Shown here in pieces: positions 19,346-27,879 of a stretch of DNA of 64,000 bases (position 1 is its first letter; every line of letters starts with the position of its first letter). The stretch comes from Flavobacterium succinicans. GTDB taxonomy: Bacteria; Bacteroidota; Bacteroidia; Flavobacteriales; Flavobacteriaceae. A program made the position numbers and the translations under genes. The DNA lies in the NCBI RefSeq assembly GCF_001662485.1, contig NZ_JMTM01000053.1:124001-188000 (forward strand), in the 5' to 3' direction. The notes beneath the pieces are model-generated. The model saw only the letters and a program-made list of their open reading frames with translations, had not been told where the DNA came from and searched no databases.

Positions 19346-20707
19346 ATGAAAATCGGAATTGATGCCCTATCCTTTGACGTAGCCAAAATACACTTACCTA
19401 TACAAACCTTAGCAGAAGCTCGAAATATAGAACCCGCAAAATTGCAAAAAGGACTCGGATTGACGAATATGACACTCGCCGATGCCCATCAAGACACTGT
19501 AGTTTTTGGAGCCAATGCCTTGACAAAACTTATCCAAGATCAAAAAATAGCTTTAGACGACATTGCTAGAATTTACGTTGGAACCGAAAGTGCTATTGAT
19601 AGTTCGAAACCCATCGCTTCGTTTTTGGTAGCCTTGATGGAACAAAAATTTGGAGCAAACAGTTTAAACCATTGCGATGCCGTTGATTTTACTTTTGCTT
19701 GTATTGGAGGAGTGGATGCACTACAAAATTGCTTAGATTTTGTAAAATTAAATCCCACTAAAAAAGCCATTGTTGTTACTACTGATTTTGCCAAATACGA
19801 CCTGAACTCCACCGGAGAATACACCCAAGGCGCAGGAGCTGTAGCCATACTCATCTCTACTAACCCAAGAATTATTGCTTTTGAGAATCATTGGGGCGTT
19901 AGCACGAAAGGTGTATTTGACTTTTTTAAACCTTACAGAACTATCTCAAAACTAGAAATCACAGGCAATAATAACAACGAGGCTTGGTTTGATAATTTGG
20001 AAGGAGAAATTGAAATTCACAAAGACCAACCGGTGTTTGACGGACAGTATTCAAATCAGTGTTATATGGATCGTACCAAATATGCCTACTTTGCTTTCAA
20101 AAAAGAAAAAAACACTTCTGAAACGATTTACAACAACTGGAAAAGCATTGTGATGCATTTACCGTATGCCTTTCAAGGACGACGTATGTTGACCGAAATT
20201 TATGCTTTAGATGCAACCGAAGCCATTATTACCGGAAACGAAACTCCAGAAGAATATCAAAACAAACTTAAAGAAATCAGCAAAACTCAGGCTTATCAAG
20301 ATTTTGTAAGTCAAAAGTTGCAACCTGCAGAAATCGCTTCCTCTTTAATCGGAAACTTATATACAGGTTCTATCTTTATGGGATTGCTATCGACTTTAGC
20401 GCATTTTTCAGAGACCAACACTGAAATCGCCAACGAAAAAATGGGCTTTTTAGCCTATGGAAGTGGCTCTAAATCTAAAGTTTTCGAAGGAACCATTCAA
20501 GGCGAATGGAAAAAAGCCTTGCAACCTGTAGCACTATTTGAAACGCTAGAAAAAAGCGTCGCTATTGATTTTGAAACCTACGAAAAACTCCACAAAAAGG
20601 AACAAAAACAACCCATTCGCACCCCAAAAAACGAATGGATTTTGGATCGTATCGAAAACGAAAATCCCAACTTATTAGGCGCTCGTTATTACAAATGGAT
20701 GGAGTAG
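19346..20707 (+). CDS. Hydroxymethylglutaryl-CoA synthase
   Basis: Condenses acetyl-CoA with acetoacetyl-CoA to HMG-CoA, entry step of the mevalonate pathway to isoprenoids. The 453-residue thiolase-fold protein has the acid/base Glu82 in VGTESAIDSSK, the acyl-binding Cys119 in DFTFACIGG and FPYAFQGRR-like HLPYAFQGRRM near residue 268, which carries the active-site His. GNLYTGSIF near residue 334 is also typical. Flavobacteria commonly use the mevalonate route, so the gene is expected. It is single, with a matched promoter and terminator. Confidence 0.95.
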   Translation: MKIGIDALSFDVAKIHLPIQTLAEARNIEPAKLQKGLGLTNMTLADAHQDTVVFGANALTKLIQDQKIALDDIARIYVGTESAIDSSKPIASFLVALMEQKFGANSLNHCDAVDFTFACIGGVDALQNCLDFVKLNPTKKAIVVTTDFAKYDLNSTGEYTQGAGAVAILISTNPRIIAFENHWGVSTKGVFDFFKPYRTISKLEITGNNNNEAWFDNLEGEIEIHKDQPVFDGQYSNQCYMDRTKYAYFAFKKEKNTSETIYNNWKSIVMHLPYAFQGRRMLTEIYALDATEAIITGNETPEEYQNKLKEISKTQAYQDFVSQKLQPAEIASSLIGNLYTGSIFMGLLSTLAHFSETNTEIANEKMGFLAYGSGSKSKVFEGTIQGEWKKALQPVALFETLEKSVAIDFETYEKLHKKEQKQPIRTPKNEWILDRIENENPNLLGARYYKWME

Positions 20708-20756
20708 TATAGTTTTTTTAAGGCTGAATTTACTTTACAAATTTGCAACAAAACAT

Positions 20757-20792
20757 AAGGCTGTCTCCAATTTTGAAGACAGCCTTTTTTAT
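20757..20792 (+). terminator. Intrinsic terminator of HMG-CoA synthase gene
   Basis: AAGGCTGTCT (20757-20766) pairs perfectly with AGACAGCCTT (20777-20786) over 10 bp, followed by a T run. It lies between two convergent genes. Confidence 0.9.
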
Positions 20793-20807
20793 TCTGCTAT
20801 TTATTTT

Positions 20808-22646
20808 TTACTCTACAGCAATTTGATGGGTTTCAACTTTATCAATACTATAAATTTTGAGTATGTACATTCCTTTTTGTAATCCTTGAACATTAACTTT
20901 TGCCTTTGTTTCTTTTACGTCAACAATTGCTTTCACTTGCCCAGTAAAATCAAATAGCTCCCCTTTTAATCTTGTCGATTTATTTGTTTTCGACTTTTCA
21001 TCTTTCAATTCTATTGTAATCCAATCGCTTGTGGGGTTTGGATAAACAACGTAATCGTTGGAATCATTAGGATTTGGCATTCTTGCAATAGCACCACCTC
21101 CACCTGAATCATGTGTAACACTTATAGTTCTAGCACCTCCACAACCACACTCATTGGCACCCATTACTTGAATCAAACCTGATGTTCCAGCATAACCCGT
21201 AAACACATTAATACTGCTTCCTGCAGAACTTATGCCTTCAATTTTTTGCCAGTTTTGACCAAAGTAATCAAAAACAGCAACGGTATCATAAGGAAATGGC
21301 AACCACCATTCAAAAGAAGTAGCTCCCCGTGGCAAAGCGGAATTTACACTATAAGAAGCTATTGCACCAGATTGAACAGTGGAAGGACCTGCTAAACCAG
21401 AAGGTAATCCTAGTGGCTTACCCATCCAAAATGTTTTTGAAACCGTTCTAGTTTGTCCGCAAGAATTCGTGATTACTGCTGTTAGCGTTTGCGATCCATT
21501 ACTAATGAAATTTAGGGTAGCTTGTGTATTTGACACATTAGACAAAGTCGCAATACTTGTGTTAGATAAACTCCAAACCACAGTCTGACCATTCTCTAAA
21601 TTAGACAAAGTAAAAGTAGTAGCACCAGAACATAAACTTGAAGCACCTATTATTTGAGCATTACTCGTAAAAGTTGGCGCACCATCATTTATCACAAAAG
21701 GTACAGTAGCAATTTGTCCGCAAGCATTAGTTATTGTAGCGGTTAATGTTTGTGCTCCATTGCCTGAAAATGCAACAGTTACTCCTGTATTTGAAGGATT
21801 ACTCAAAGTACCTATAGCTGTATTTGATAAGCTCCAAGTCACAGTTTGACCTGCTGTGTTAGAAATACTATAGTTACCGCTACCTGAGCAAATCCCTTTG
21901 GGTCCTGAAATCTCGGATACCGATACAAATGGAGCCCTGTTAACGCTACAAGACAATATAGCTTGGTTTACATTATTAAGAATAGGTTGTACCGTAACAT
22001 TAGATGGCAACCCTGTGCCAGGAAACGGAGCAAGTGTAATAGTATTGGTATTTGTAGCTGTACCAGACCAACCACTATAACTCCAAACATAACTCAACGA
22101 TGCACCTGGTGGAATATTAGTTGCATTAACCGAAAATGATCTAGGACTCGTATCCCCACAAGCCACACTCGTACTAGTTGGCGATAGCGTGAAAGTGGGA
22201 GTAGTTTTTGTTAGTGGATATGTACAAGTTTCCCTTGTATTATTTGTCTCAATTTCATAAACCCCATAAAAAATACTACCTGTCGCATCTATATCAGAGG
22301 CTTGTAAGGTTGCGCCAAAATTTCCAGACCAATTCTCACCAGTTAATCCAAAAGCAGAATTACCCACAATTAACCCATCTATAAATTTTGGAGTACTACT
22401 CCCGTTTCTCAATATATACAAACTTAATTTTGAAGTTGGCTGTACTATATTAGTATTAGACTTTGTAATTCTCAATTTGAATGCTAAACTAACTGTATTG
22501 CTAGCCCCGAAATTAATCGCAGAACAGTTGTTTATACTAACACCATTAACTTTTACTTCTTCCAAAAACACTTTAATTTGCCCTTTCATTTGAATTGAAT
22601 AAAAAGAGATAATAAGCACTACAAACATTAACATTATTTTTTTCAT
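20808..22646 (-). CDS. Secreted repeat protein with type IX sorting domain
   Basis: A 612-residue exported protein. A signal peptide covers about residues 1-22 (MKKIMLMFVVLIISFYSIQMKG). The middle holds PKD/Ig-like Ser-Thr-Asn-rich modules, including two tandem homologous units at about 248-313 and 334-400, each running from a G-x-CSG start through W-SLSNT-I-TLSN to a TNxCGQ end. Residues from about 535 (YVVYPNPTSDWITIEL) to the end are a type A C-terminal sorting domain, with PNP and GLQKGMYILKI signatures, which directs export by the type IX system and anchoring or release at the surface. It is probably an adhesin or gliding-associated surface protein. It ends 19 bases before the barrel gene upstream on the same strand, so the two may share a transcript. 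Confidence 0.9.
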   Translation of the reverse strand: MKKIMLMFVVLIISFYSIQMKGQIKVFLEEVKVNGVSINNCSAINFGASNTVSLAFKLRITKSNTNIVQPTSKLSLYILRNGSSTPKFIDGLIVGNSAFGLTGENWSGNFGATLQASDIDATGSIFYGVYEIETNNTRETCTYPLTKTTPTFTLSPTSTSVACGDTSPRSFSVNATNIPPGASLSYVWSYSGWSGTATNTNTITLAPFPGTGLPSNVTVQPILNNVNQAILSCSVNRAPFVSVSEISGPKGICSGSGNYSISNTAGQTVTWSLSNTAIGTLSNPSNTGVTVAFSGNGAQTLTATITNACGQIATVPFVINDGAPTFTSNAQIIGASSLCSGATTFTLSNLENGQTVVWSLSNTSIATLSNVSNTQATLNFISNGSQTLTAVITNSCGQTRTVSKTFWMGKPLGLPSGLAGPSTVQSGAIASYSVNSALPRGATSFEWWLPFPYDTVAVFDYFGQNWQKIEGISSAGSSINVFTGYAGTSGLIQVMGANECGCGGARTISVTHDSGGGGAIARMPNPNDSNDYVVYPNPTSDWITIELKDEKSKTNKSTRLKGELFDFTGQVKAIVDVKETKAKVNVQGLQKGMYILKIYSIDKVETHQIAVE

Positions 22647-22665
22647 TGTCTTTCTGTTAAGATTA

Positions 22666-23217
22666 TTATTTTTCTAAATGTATCTGTAAACCTAAACCAA
22701 CTTGAAAATTATCGGCTGTTCTAGAATCAATACTAACAAAACTATGTTCATATTTTATAATCATTTCCAAGCCCACACTACTATTAAAATAAACTACAGG
22801 CCCAGTTTTAAAACCATACCGATTGCTAAAGTCAGAACTATTAAAATCTTTTGCATAAGAATAATTTGCTTCTAGAAGCACATTAATCCTATTTTCTGGT
22901 TTTAAAAAATAATATCGTAAAAATGGTCTAACACTAATTCCAGAAGTTGAGTTATTATTACCATTAATCCTCGAAAATCCAAAGGATGTTCCTAATCCTC
23001 CTACTAGACGGTCTATAAAAAAATATCCTAAATTAGGACTAAATAAAAGTTGTGTGCTGCTTTGTTCTACTGACCCATTAGCATCTTTATTAGTTACACT
23101 ACTAAAAAACGCATCCCCTCCTACCATCCAATTCCCTTTGGTGATTTGGGCTTGGGAGATTGTTCCTGCAAACAATAAGGCTACTGAGAGTACTCTTAAA
23201 AATTTCATTTTTTTCAT
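22666..23217 (-). CDS. Outer-membrane beta-barrel protein, paralogue 2
   Basis: A 183-residue small porin-like protein: signal peptide MKKMKFLRVLSVALLFAGTISQAQ followed by alternating strands ending in an amphipathic C-terminal strand FQVGLGLQIHLEK. It pairs with the next gene upstream, sharing the leader, ITKGNWMVGG after the cleavage site, YYFLKP-type and PVVYFNSSV segments and the same last strand. Several loops differ completely. The family resembles 8-stranded OmpA/OmpX-type barrels. Its cargo is unknown. It is most likely co-transcribed with its paralogue or the T9SS-substrate gene. Confidence 0.85.
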   Translation of the reverse strand: MKKMKFLRVLSVALLFAGTISQAQITKGNWMVGGDAFFSSVTNKDANGSVEQSSTQLLFSPNLGYFFIDRLVGGLGTSFGFSRINGNNNSTSGISVRPFLRYYFLKPENRINVLLEANYSYAKDFNSSDFSNRYGFKTGPVVYFNSSVGLEMIIKYEHSFVSIDSRTADNFQVGLGLQIHLEK

Positions 23218-23268
23218 AATTTAAAGGTTGGTTAAAAGTTGTTTTATTTATTCATAATTTATTGCTTA

Positions 23269-23808
23269 TTACTTTTCTAAATGTATTTGAAATCCCATCC
23301 CAACACTAAAAATATTGTATCTTGTGTCAGAACTAAGATTATTAATATTATAATTGAGTGTCATTTCAAACGCAACACTGCTATTAAAATAAATTACCGG
23401 CCCTGCTTTAAAATCTACAGCTGTACTATTTTCATTTGAGTTGCTAGTTCCTACATAAGAATAGCCAACCTGAGTTAATACGTTAATTATTTTATCAGGT
23501 TTTAGCAAATAATATCTAACATAAGGACCTATACCGTAATTAGTAACTGAACTTCCTCCCTCTGTTTTACTATATGTTAACAAAGGAGTTAAACCCACTC
23601 CAAATTTGTCAGCTATAAAGTAACCGACATTGGGTCTCAAGTCAAAGCCGTAAAAATTGAGATTATCAGTCTCGGATTTAAGGTTACCACTAAAAAAACT
23701 TCCACTCCCTCCTACCATCCAATTCCCTTTGGTGATTTGGGCTTGGGATACTGTTCCTGCAAACAATAAGGCTACCGTGAGTACTCTTAAAAATTTCATT
23801 TTTTTCAT
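23269..23808 (-). CDS. Outer-membrane beta-barrel protein, paralogue 1
   Basis: A 179-residue barrel with signal peptide MKKMKFLRVLTVALLFAGTVSQAQ. It shares with the downstream paralogue the signal peptide, ITKGNWMVGG, GYFIADK/GYFFIDR, RYYLLKPDK, AGPVIYFNSSVAFEM and the terminal FSVGMGFQIHLEK strand. The 5' flank (TAATTTAAAGGTTGGTTAAAA on the plus strand, reading upstream of the ATG) is also shared. This points to a tandem duplication of gene plus leader followed by divergence of external loops. The function is unrecognised beyond the barrel fold. Confidence 0.85.
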   Translation of the reverse strand: MKKMKFLRVLTVALLFAGTVSQAQITKGNWMVGGSGSFFSGNLKSETDNLNFYGFDLRPNVGYFIADKFGVGLTPLLTYSKTEGGSSVTNYGIGPYVRYYLLKPDKIINVLTQVGYSYVGTSNSNENSTAVDFKAGPVIYFNSSVAFEMTLNYNINNLSSDTRYNIFSVGMGFQIHLEK

Positions 23809-24266
23809 AATTTAAAGGTTGGTTAAAAAGTTGTTTTTATTTTTTGGTTGGTTAATTCTTTTTTTGGTATTTAATACTTGTTAACCAAGAAAATCGACGG
23901 ACTGGTTGTCTATTTTTACTTTAAAATAGTCCATACCAATAGCCTTCAATATTCCATAACGAATACCGTTCTATAAACACAAAAATTGTTTTTGAAATAA
24001 ACACACTCCCTCTTTACCAAGAGTAAAATAGTTCCTAAAAATTGAAGTGGTATGTATTCTTTGGAACAAAATGTAAGATTAATAACCAAATATAGAAAAA
24101 CATTTTAATGAAAAAAAAAAAAAAAAATCTTACAAAAATATTATTTTTTTTACCCTAAAAGCATTTTAATGTAGTCATATACCTATAATATTGTCCAGAA
24201 AGTAAAAAACAAAATAATGGAGCTTTACCTCTTTTAATGAGAATGGTAGTAAATCTAAGTTGTTTT
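23809..24266. other. 458-base AT-rich intergenic region
   Basis: No gene seen. It holds a minus-strand TATATTTG box (24094-24087) that could drive the barrel genes with a leader of about 270 bases, though no -33 element is visible. A run of 17 A lies at 24111-24127, flanked by CATTTTAATG (24101-24110) and a second copy of that word about 50 bases later. Confidence 0.5.
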
Positions 24267-25748
24267 TCAACTAAACTTCGCCATATATTTCTGAACGATG
24301 GCTTCGGTGTTTTCGTTGCGTATTTTTTGATTGAGATGAATGGGTTCTGAGGCGCGCTCTTGGCAATCTTTTACCGCGCAAGTTTCGCAGGTTACACCCA
24401 CTAATTGTCTAGGCACCACATCGCCTTCTAAGAATTTGAACTTTTTCTTTACCGATGGCGTGATTAAAATCCCCACCGAAATACTTCGCAAACAATCTTT
24501 CTTAAACGGATCGGGCGTAGCCGAGGAAAATACCAAATATTCATTGCTGCTGTTTTCGTAACGTGAGACTTGCGCATCAAAAAAATGCGTCTTGCCTTGT
24601 TGTAACAATTGCTCAATAGTTTTAATCGACACCCATCTGCGGCAGTAGTGCTCGTTCATTTCATTGGCGTGCGGTTCTTGTTGATTGGTAATATGTAGTT
24701 CCTTTTTGATTTGGTAGGTATCGGCACCTATTTTGTGAGACAAACGCAGGAAAAATAAGTTTTTCAAATTAAAATCCTTCGGCAAAATATTCGTCAATCG
24801 CTGATAAAAGGATTCTGGAGAGACGTTGAATTGCGTCATCAATTGCACCATTTCTTGTGGTTTTGGATTTTCTTTAGCCAAAAACAAATTCAATTCATCA
24901 ATCAACTTTTGTCTAGGCAACAACAACGCACCTGCAAAATAAGACGCGTAAAAATTATTCAAGACTTGGTCAAAATTGTCGAATTTAATCCAACTGAACG
25001 TATACAAACGCTCTTTGATTTCCATAAAATTATAAGCGATTTCTTTGGCCAACACAAAAGCCTTTTGCCCTTCATCAATTTCGTCCGAAAGCAATAAGGT
25101 TTTGCTTGTAGGCACATAAATTGAACGTAAATCACCCATTTCTTCTTGCTCGGAAAACACCAATTCTTTGATGGTATAGCCGTATTCCTCTTTTAGAATC
25201 GCCTTTAACTCCTCGATAGAAATGTTTGTGGTTACATCTACGTGAAAAGCTTTGCAAAACAACAATACCTTTTCTTCTAAATCTTCAAAATAATTATTGT
25301 GTGCTTCTTGATAAGAACGCAAAGACGCCAAAAAGAAACTTTCACGGGTAAGATTATAATGTTGTGCAATTTCGATAATCGTACTAATAAAGGCCGTCAC
25401 TTTTGCGGGTGCATTGGCAATAATGTCAATCAAATCTGCTTCTTGGATACCAAACAATTCCAACGGAATTTCTTTTAACACACCCGATTTCAAAATTTCG
25501 CCGATAGGCGCTAGATTATTATCGAGTTTCAAAGACACCATTTGGTCATAGGAAACCTCCAATTTTTCGGCCAGCAGAATAATTTTATCCGTTTTGGGAT
25601 ATTTTTTTCCTTTTTCGATCTCGTTCAAATACGATTTGGACAACTCCGTAATCTTCGCCAAACCGAATAAAGACAAATCCTTATTCATTCGAGCCTGCTT
25701 GAGTTTAAGCCCAAAAATCAACTTAATATAATCTTTCTCTATGTTCAT
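24267..25748 (-). CDS. RamB/ScfR-like short-chain acyl-CoA responsive regulator
   Basis: A 493-residue transcription factor with an N-terminal XRE helix-turn-helix (about 10-66, with AKITELSKSYLNEIEKGKKY), a central IrrE-like region (about 145-300) and a C-terminal DUF2083-type domain. The zinc-protease HExxH site is replaced by KEIAY (235-239), so it is not a protease. The C-terminus keeps the family cysteine pattern CETCAVKDC (454-462). Relatives such as RamB of actinobacteria control aceA/aceB and acetate metabolism. It is divergent from aceB across 208 bases containing a palindrome, so it likely regulates the glyoxylate shunt here. Confidence 0.88.
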   Translation of the reverse strand: MNIEKDYIKLIFGLKLKQARMNKDLSLFGLAKITELSKSYLNEIEKGKKYPKTDKIILLAEKLEVSYDQMVSLKLDNNLAPIGEILKSGVLKEIPLELFGIQEADLIDIIANAPAKVTAFISTIIEIAQHYNLTRESFFLASLRSYQEAHNNYFEDLEEKVLLFCKAFHVDVTTNISIEELKAILKEEYGYTIKELVFSEQEEMGDLRSIYVPTSKTLLLSDEIDEGQKAFVLAKEIAYNFMEIKERLYTFSWIKFDNFDQVLNNFYASYFAGALLLPRQKLIDELNLFLAKENPKPQEMVQLMTQFNVSPESFYQRLTNILPKDFNLKNLFFLRLSHKIGADTYQIKKELHITNQQEPHANEMNEHYCRRWVSIKTIEQLLQQGKTHFFDAQVSRYENSSNEYLVFSSATPDPFKKDCLRSISVGILITPSVKKKFKFLEGDVVPRQLVGVTCETCAVKDCQERASEPIHLNQKIRNENTEAIVQKYMAKFS

Positions 25749-25805
25749 AAAATCAAAGATAAATTAAAAAACCAAAATACGCAAAAAACATTTTTTTCAT
25801 TTTTT

Positions 25806-25852
25806 GCGAACGTTCGCTTGTTTTGTAAAAAACTTTTTGTAGTATTGCAATA
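25806..25852 (+). promoter_or_regulatory. Candidate aceB promoter and operator
   Basis: The perfect 12-bp palindrome GCGAACGTTCGC (25806-25817) directly abuts TTG (25818-25820), which is 19 bases from TAGTATTG (25840-25847), close to the -7 consensus. A second palindrome TATTGCAATA (25843-25852) overlaps the -7 box. The positions suit a regulator acting at the aceB promoter. The leader to aceB would be about 105 bases. Confidence 0.55.
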
Positions 25853-25956
25853 TCAAAATGAACTAGTTATGAAATGAGCATAGCACTAAATGGCTAATAA
25901 CCACCAAAAACAATATGCGAATTACATATGACCGATAAAAAATAAAATATCAACAT

Positions 25957-27558
25957 ATGAAAACACTAACCGAAACCACCGAAAAAAAATGGCAATTTTT
26001 GAATGAAGAAATTGCACAACACGAAAACATTTTAACTGAGGAAGCCATCGATTTTTTGACGGCTTTGCACGAAAATTTCAATGCTAAACGATTGGAACTT
26101 TTAGAAGCCCGTAAAGCACAACAAGTCCAATTTGATAATGGTGTGTTACCCACTTTTCCTTTGGAGACCAAAAGCATCAGAGAAAGTAACTGGCAAGCGG
26201 CTCCTATCCCAAAAGATTTAATCGATAGACGCGTGGAAATCACTGGACCAGTAGATAGAAAAATGGTGATTAACGCTTTGAACTCGGGTGCCAAAACTTT
26301 TATGGCCGATTTTGAAGACAGTACTTCGCCTACTTGGAACAACATCATGGAAGGACAACAAAACCTGAAAGATGCCGTAAACAAAACCATAACACTTGAC
26401 GACCCATTACGCAATAAAAAATATGCACTAAAAGAAAAAACTGCTGTTTTGATTGTGCGTCCAAGAGGATTGCACTTGAATGAAAAGCACATCTTGATAG
26501 AAGACGAAGAAGCTTCTGGTTCTTTGATTGACTTTGGGTTGTATGCTTTTCACAATCACGACCAATTGGCCAGAAACGGTTCGGCTCCTTATTTTTACTT
26601 ACCCAAATTAGAACATTATTTGGAAGCCAGATGGTGGAACGAAGTGTTTGAATTTGCACAAGAATACCTTGGAGAGCAACACGGTACGTTTAAAGCAACG
26701 GTTTTGATTGAGACCATAACCGCTAGTTTTCAGTTGGACGAAATTATCTACGAATTAAGAGACCATATCGTAGGATTGAACTGCGGGCGTTGGGATTACA
26801 TTTTTTCATACATCAAAAAATTCAGAAATAATCCTGCCTTTATCGTACCGAACCGCGATCAAGTAACGATGACTTCGCCTTTTATGGACGCGTATTCTAA
26901 ATTGGTGATTCAGCGTTGTCACAAACGCAACATTCACGCAATGGGCGGAATGGCAGCACAAATTCCGATTAAGAATGACCCTGAAGCCAACGATATCGCC
27001 TTCAAAAAAGTGATTGCTGACAAAGAAAGAGAAGCGAGAAACGGACACGACGGGACTTGGGTAGCGCATCCTGATTTGGTGCCGATAGCGATGAAAGTGT
27101 TTAATGAAAATATGATGACCAAAAATCATATTCACATCAAGAGAGCGGATTTGCACATTACCGAAGCGGATTTGTTGCAAATTCCAGTGGGCACCATTAC
27201 TGAGGAAGGTATTCGCAAAAACGTAAATGTGGCCGTGCTGTACATCACTTCTTGGCTAAACGAGCAAGGCGCTGCAGCGATTCACCACTTGATGGAAGAT
27301 GCTGCCACGGCCGAAATTTCAAGGTCGCAATTGTGGCAATGGCTTCAAAATGAGGTGTCGCTGGATACAGGCGAAAAGTTAACCACAAAACTGTACAATC
27401 GCATCGCCATGGAAGAATATGAAAAAATCAGAAAGCAAGTGGGTGATCGAGCACACGAGGAAGAAAACTACATCTTGGCAGAAAAATTACTAGACCAACT
27501 GGTAGTGAACAAAAAATTTGTAGAGTTCTTGACGATTCTAGGGTATCAGTATTTATAG
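25957..27558 (+). CDS. aceB: Malate synthase A
   Basis: Condenses glyoxylate with acetyl-CoA to malate, the second step of the glyoxylate bypass. The 533-residue length matches isoform A. Visible signatures are FMADFEDSTSPTW (residues 113-125), IVRPRGLHLNEKH, LNCGRWDYIFS (about 276-286, metal and substrate site) and a C-terminal catalytic Asp region near LMEDAATAEISR. The ATG at 25957 follows the divergent regulator gap. aceA lies 321 bases downstream on the same strand, separated by a repeat element. Confidence 0.97.
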   Translation: MKTLTETTEKKWQFLNEEIAQHENILTEEAIDFLTALHENFNAKRLELLEARKAQQVQFDNGVLPTFPLETKSIRESNWQAAPIPKDLIDRRVEITGPVDRKMVINALNSGAKTFMADFEDSTSPTWNNIMEGQQNLKDAVNKTITLDDPLRNKKYALKEKTAVLIVRPRGLHLNEKHILIEDEEASGSLIDFGLYAFHNHDQLARNGSAPYFYLPKLEHYLEARWWNEVFEFAQEYLGEQHGTFKATVLIETITASFQLDEIIYELRDHIVGLNCGRWDYIFSYIKKFRNNPAFIVPNRDQVTMTSPFMDAYSKLVIQRCHKRNIHAMGGMAAQIPIKNDPEANDIAFKKVIADKEREARNGHDGTWVAHPDLVPIAMKVFNENMMTKNHIHIKRADLHITEADLLQIPVGTITEEGIRKNVNVAVLYITSWLNEQGAAAIHHLMEDAATAEISRSQLWQWLQNEVSLDTGEKLTTKLYNRIAMEEYEKIRKQVGDRAHEEENYILAEKLLDQLVVNKKFVEFLTILGYQYL

Positions 27559-27712
27559 TGCTTCACAATAACGATTAAAAAAGTAAGCCACGAATTCCAC
27601 AGATGAACACCAATTTTTATTGCTTTAATTAAACGAATCATAGCAACAAATAAAATTGGCATTTAAAACCTTGCGTCTATTGTTTTTCCAGAAAATCACA
27701 TTGCTGGCTTTT

Positions 27713-27792
27713 AGCCCCGATAGCAGTGGCATCCTCTGGACTCGCGAACGAGCGAGGACAGAGATATAACGGAGAGCGGGAACCATACTTCC
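27713..27792 (+). repeat. Structured intergenic repeat, copy 2
   Basis: Left arm AGCCCCGATAGCAGTGG plus CATCC (27713-27734), then a hairpin with TCTG and CTCGC pairing to GCGAG and CAGA around a tandem G-A/A-G internal pair (27735-27762, loop GAACGA), then right arm GATATAACGGAGAGCGGG onward (27763-27792). The 321-base gap 27559-27879 between aceB and aceA otherwise has only a CACGAATTCCACAGATG fragment of another repeat type near 27583. Confidence 0.8.
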
Positions 27793-27879
27793 TGAAAAAG
27801 CCCTTTGCTTGCCGCTCCTGATAATTAAATGAAACAAAAAATCTATTATAAACCAACCGAGAATTAAAAAAAAGAAATT

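Noticed and set aside
24267..25748. IrrE-like regulator considered as a phage or stress metalloprotease
   Set aside because: The zinc motif is replaced by KEIAY, and the C-terminal domain and glyoxylate context fit the RamB/ScfR family instead.
25950..26492. 180-residue minus-strand frame inside aceB
   Set aside because: Entirely antisense to the well-supported malate synthase gene; Ser/Cys-rich shadow.
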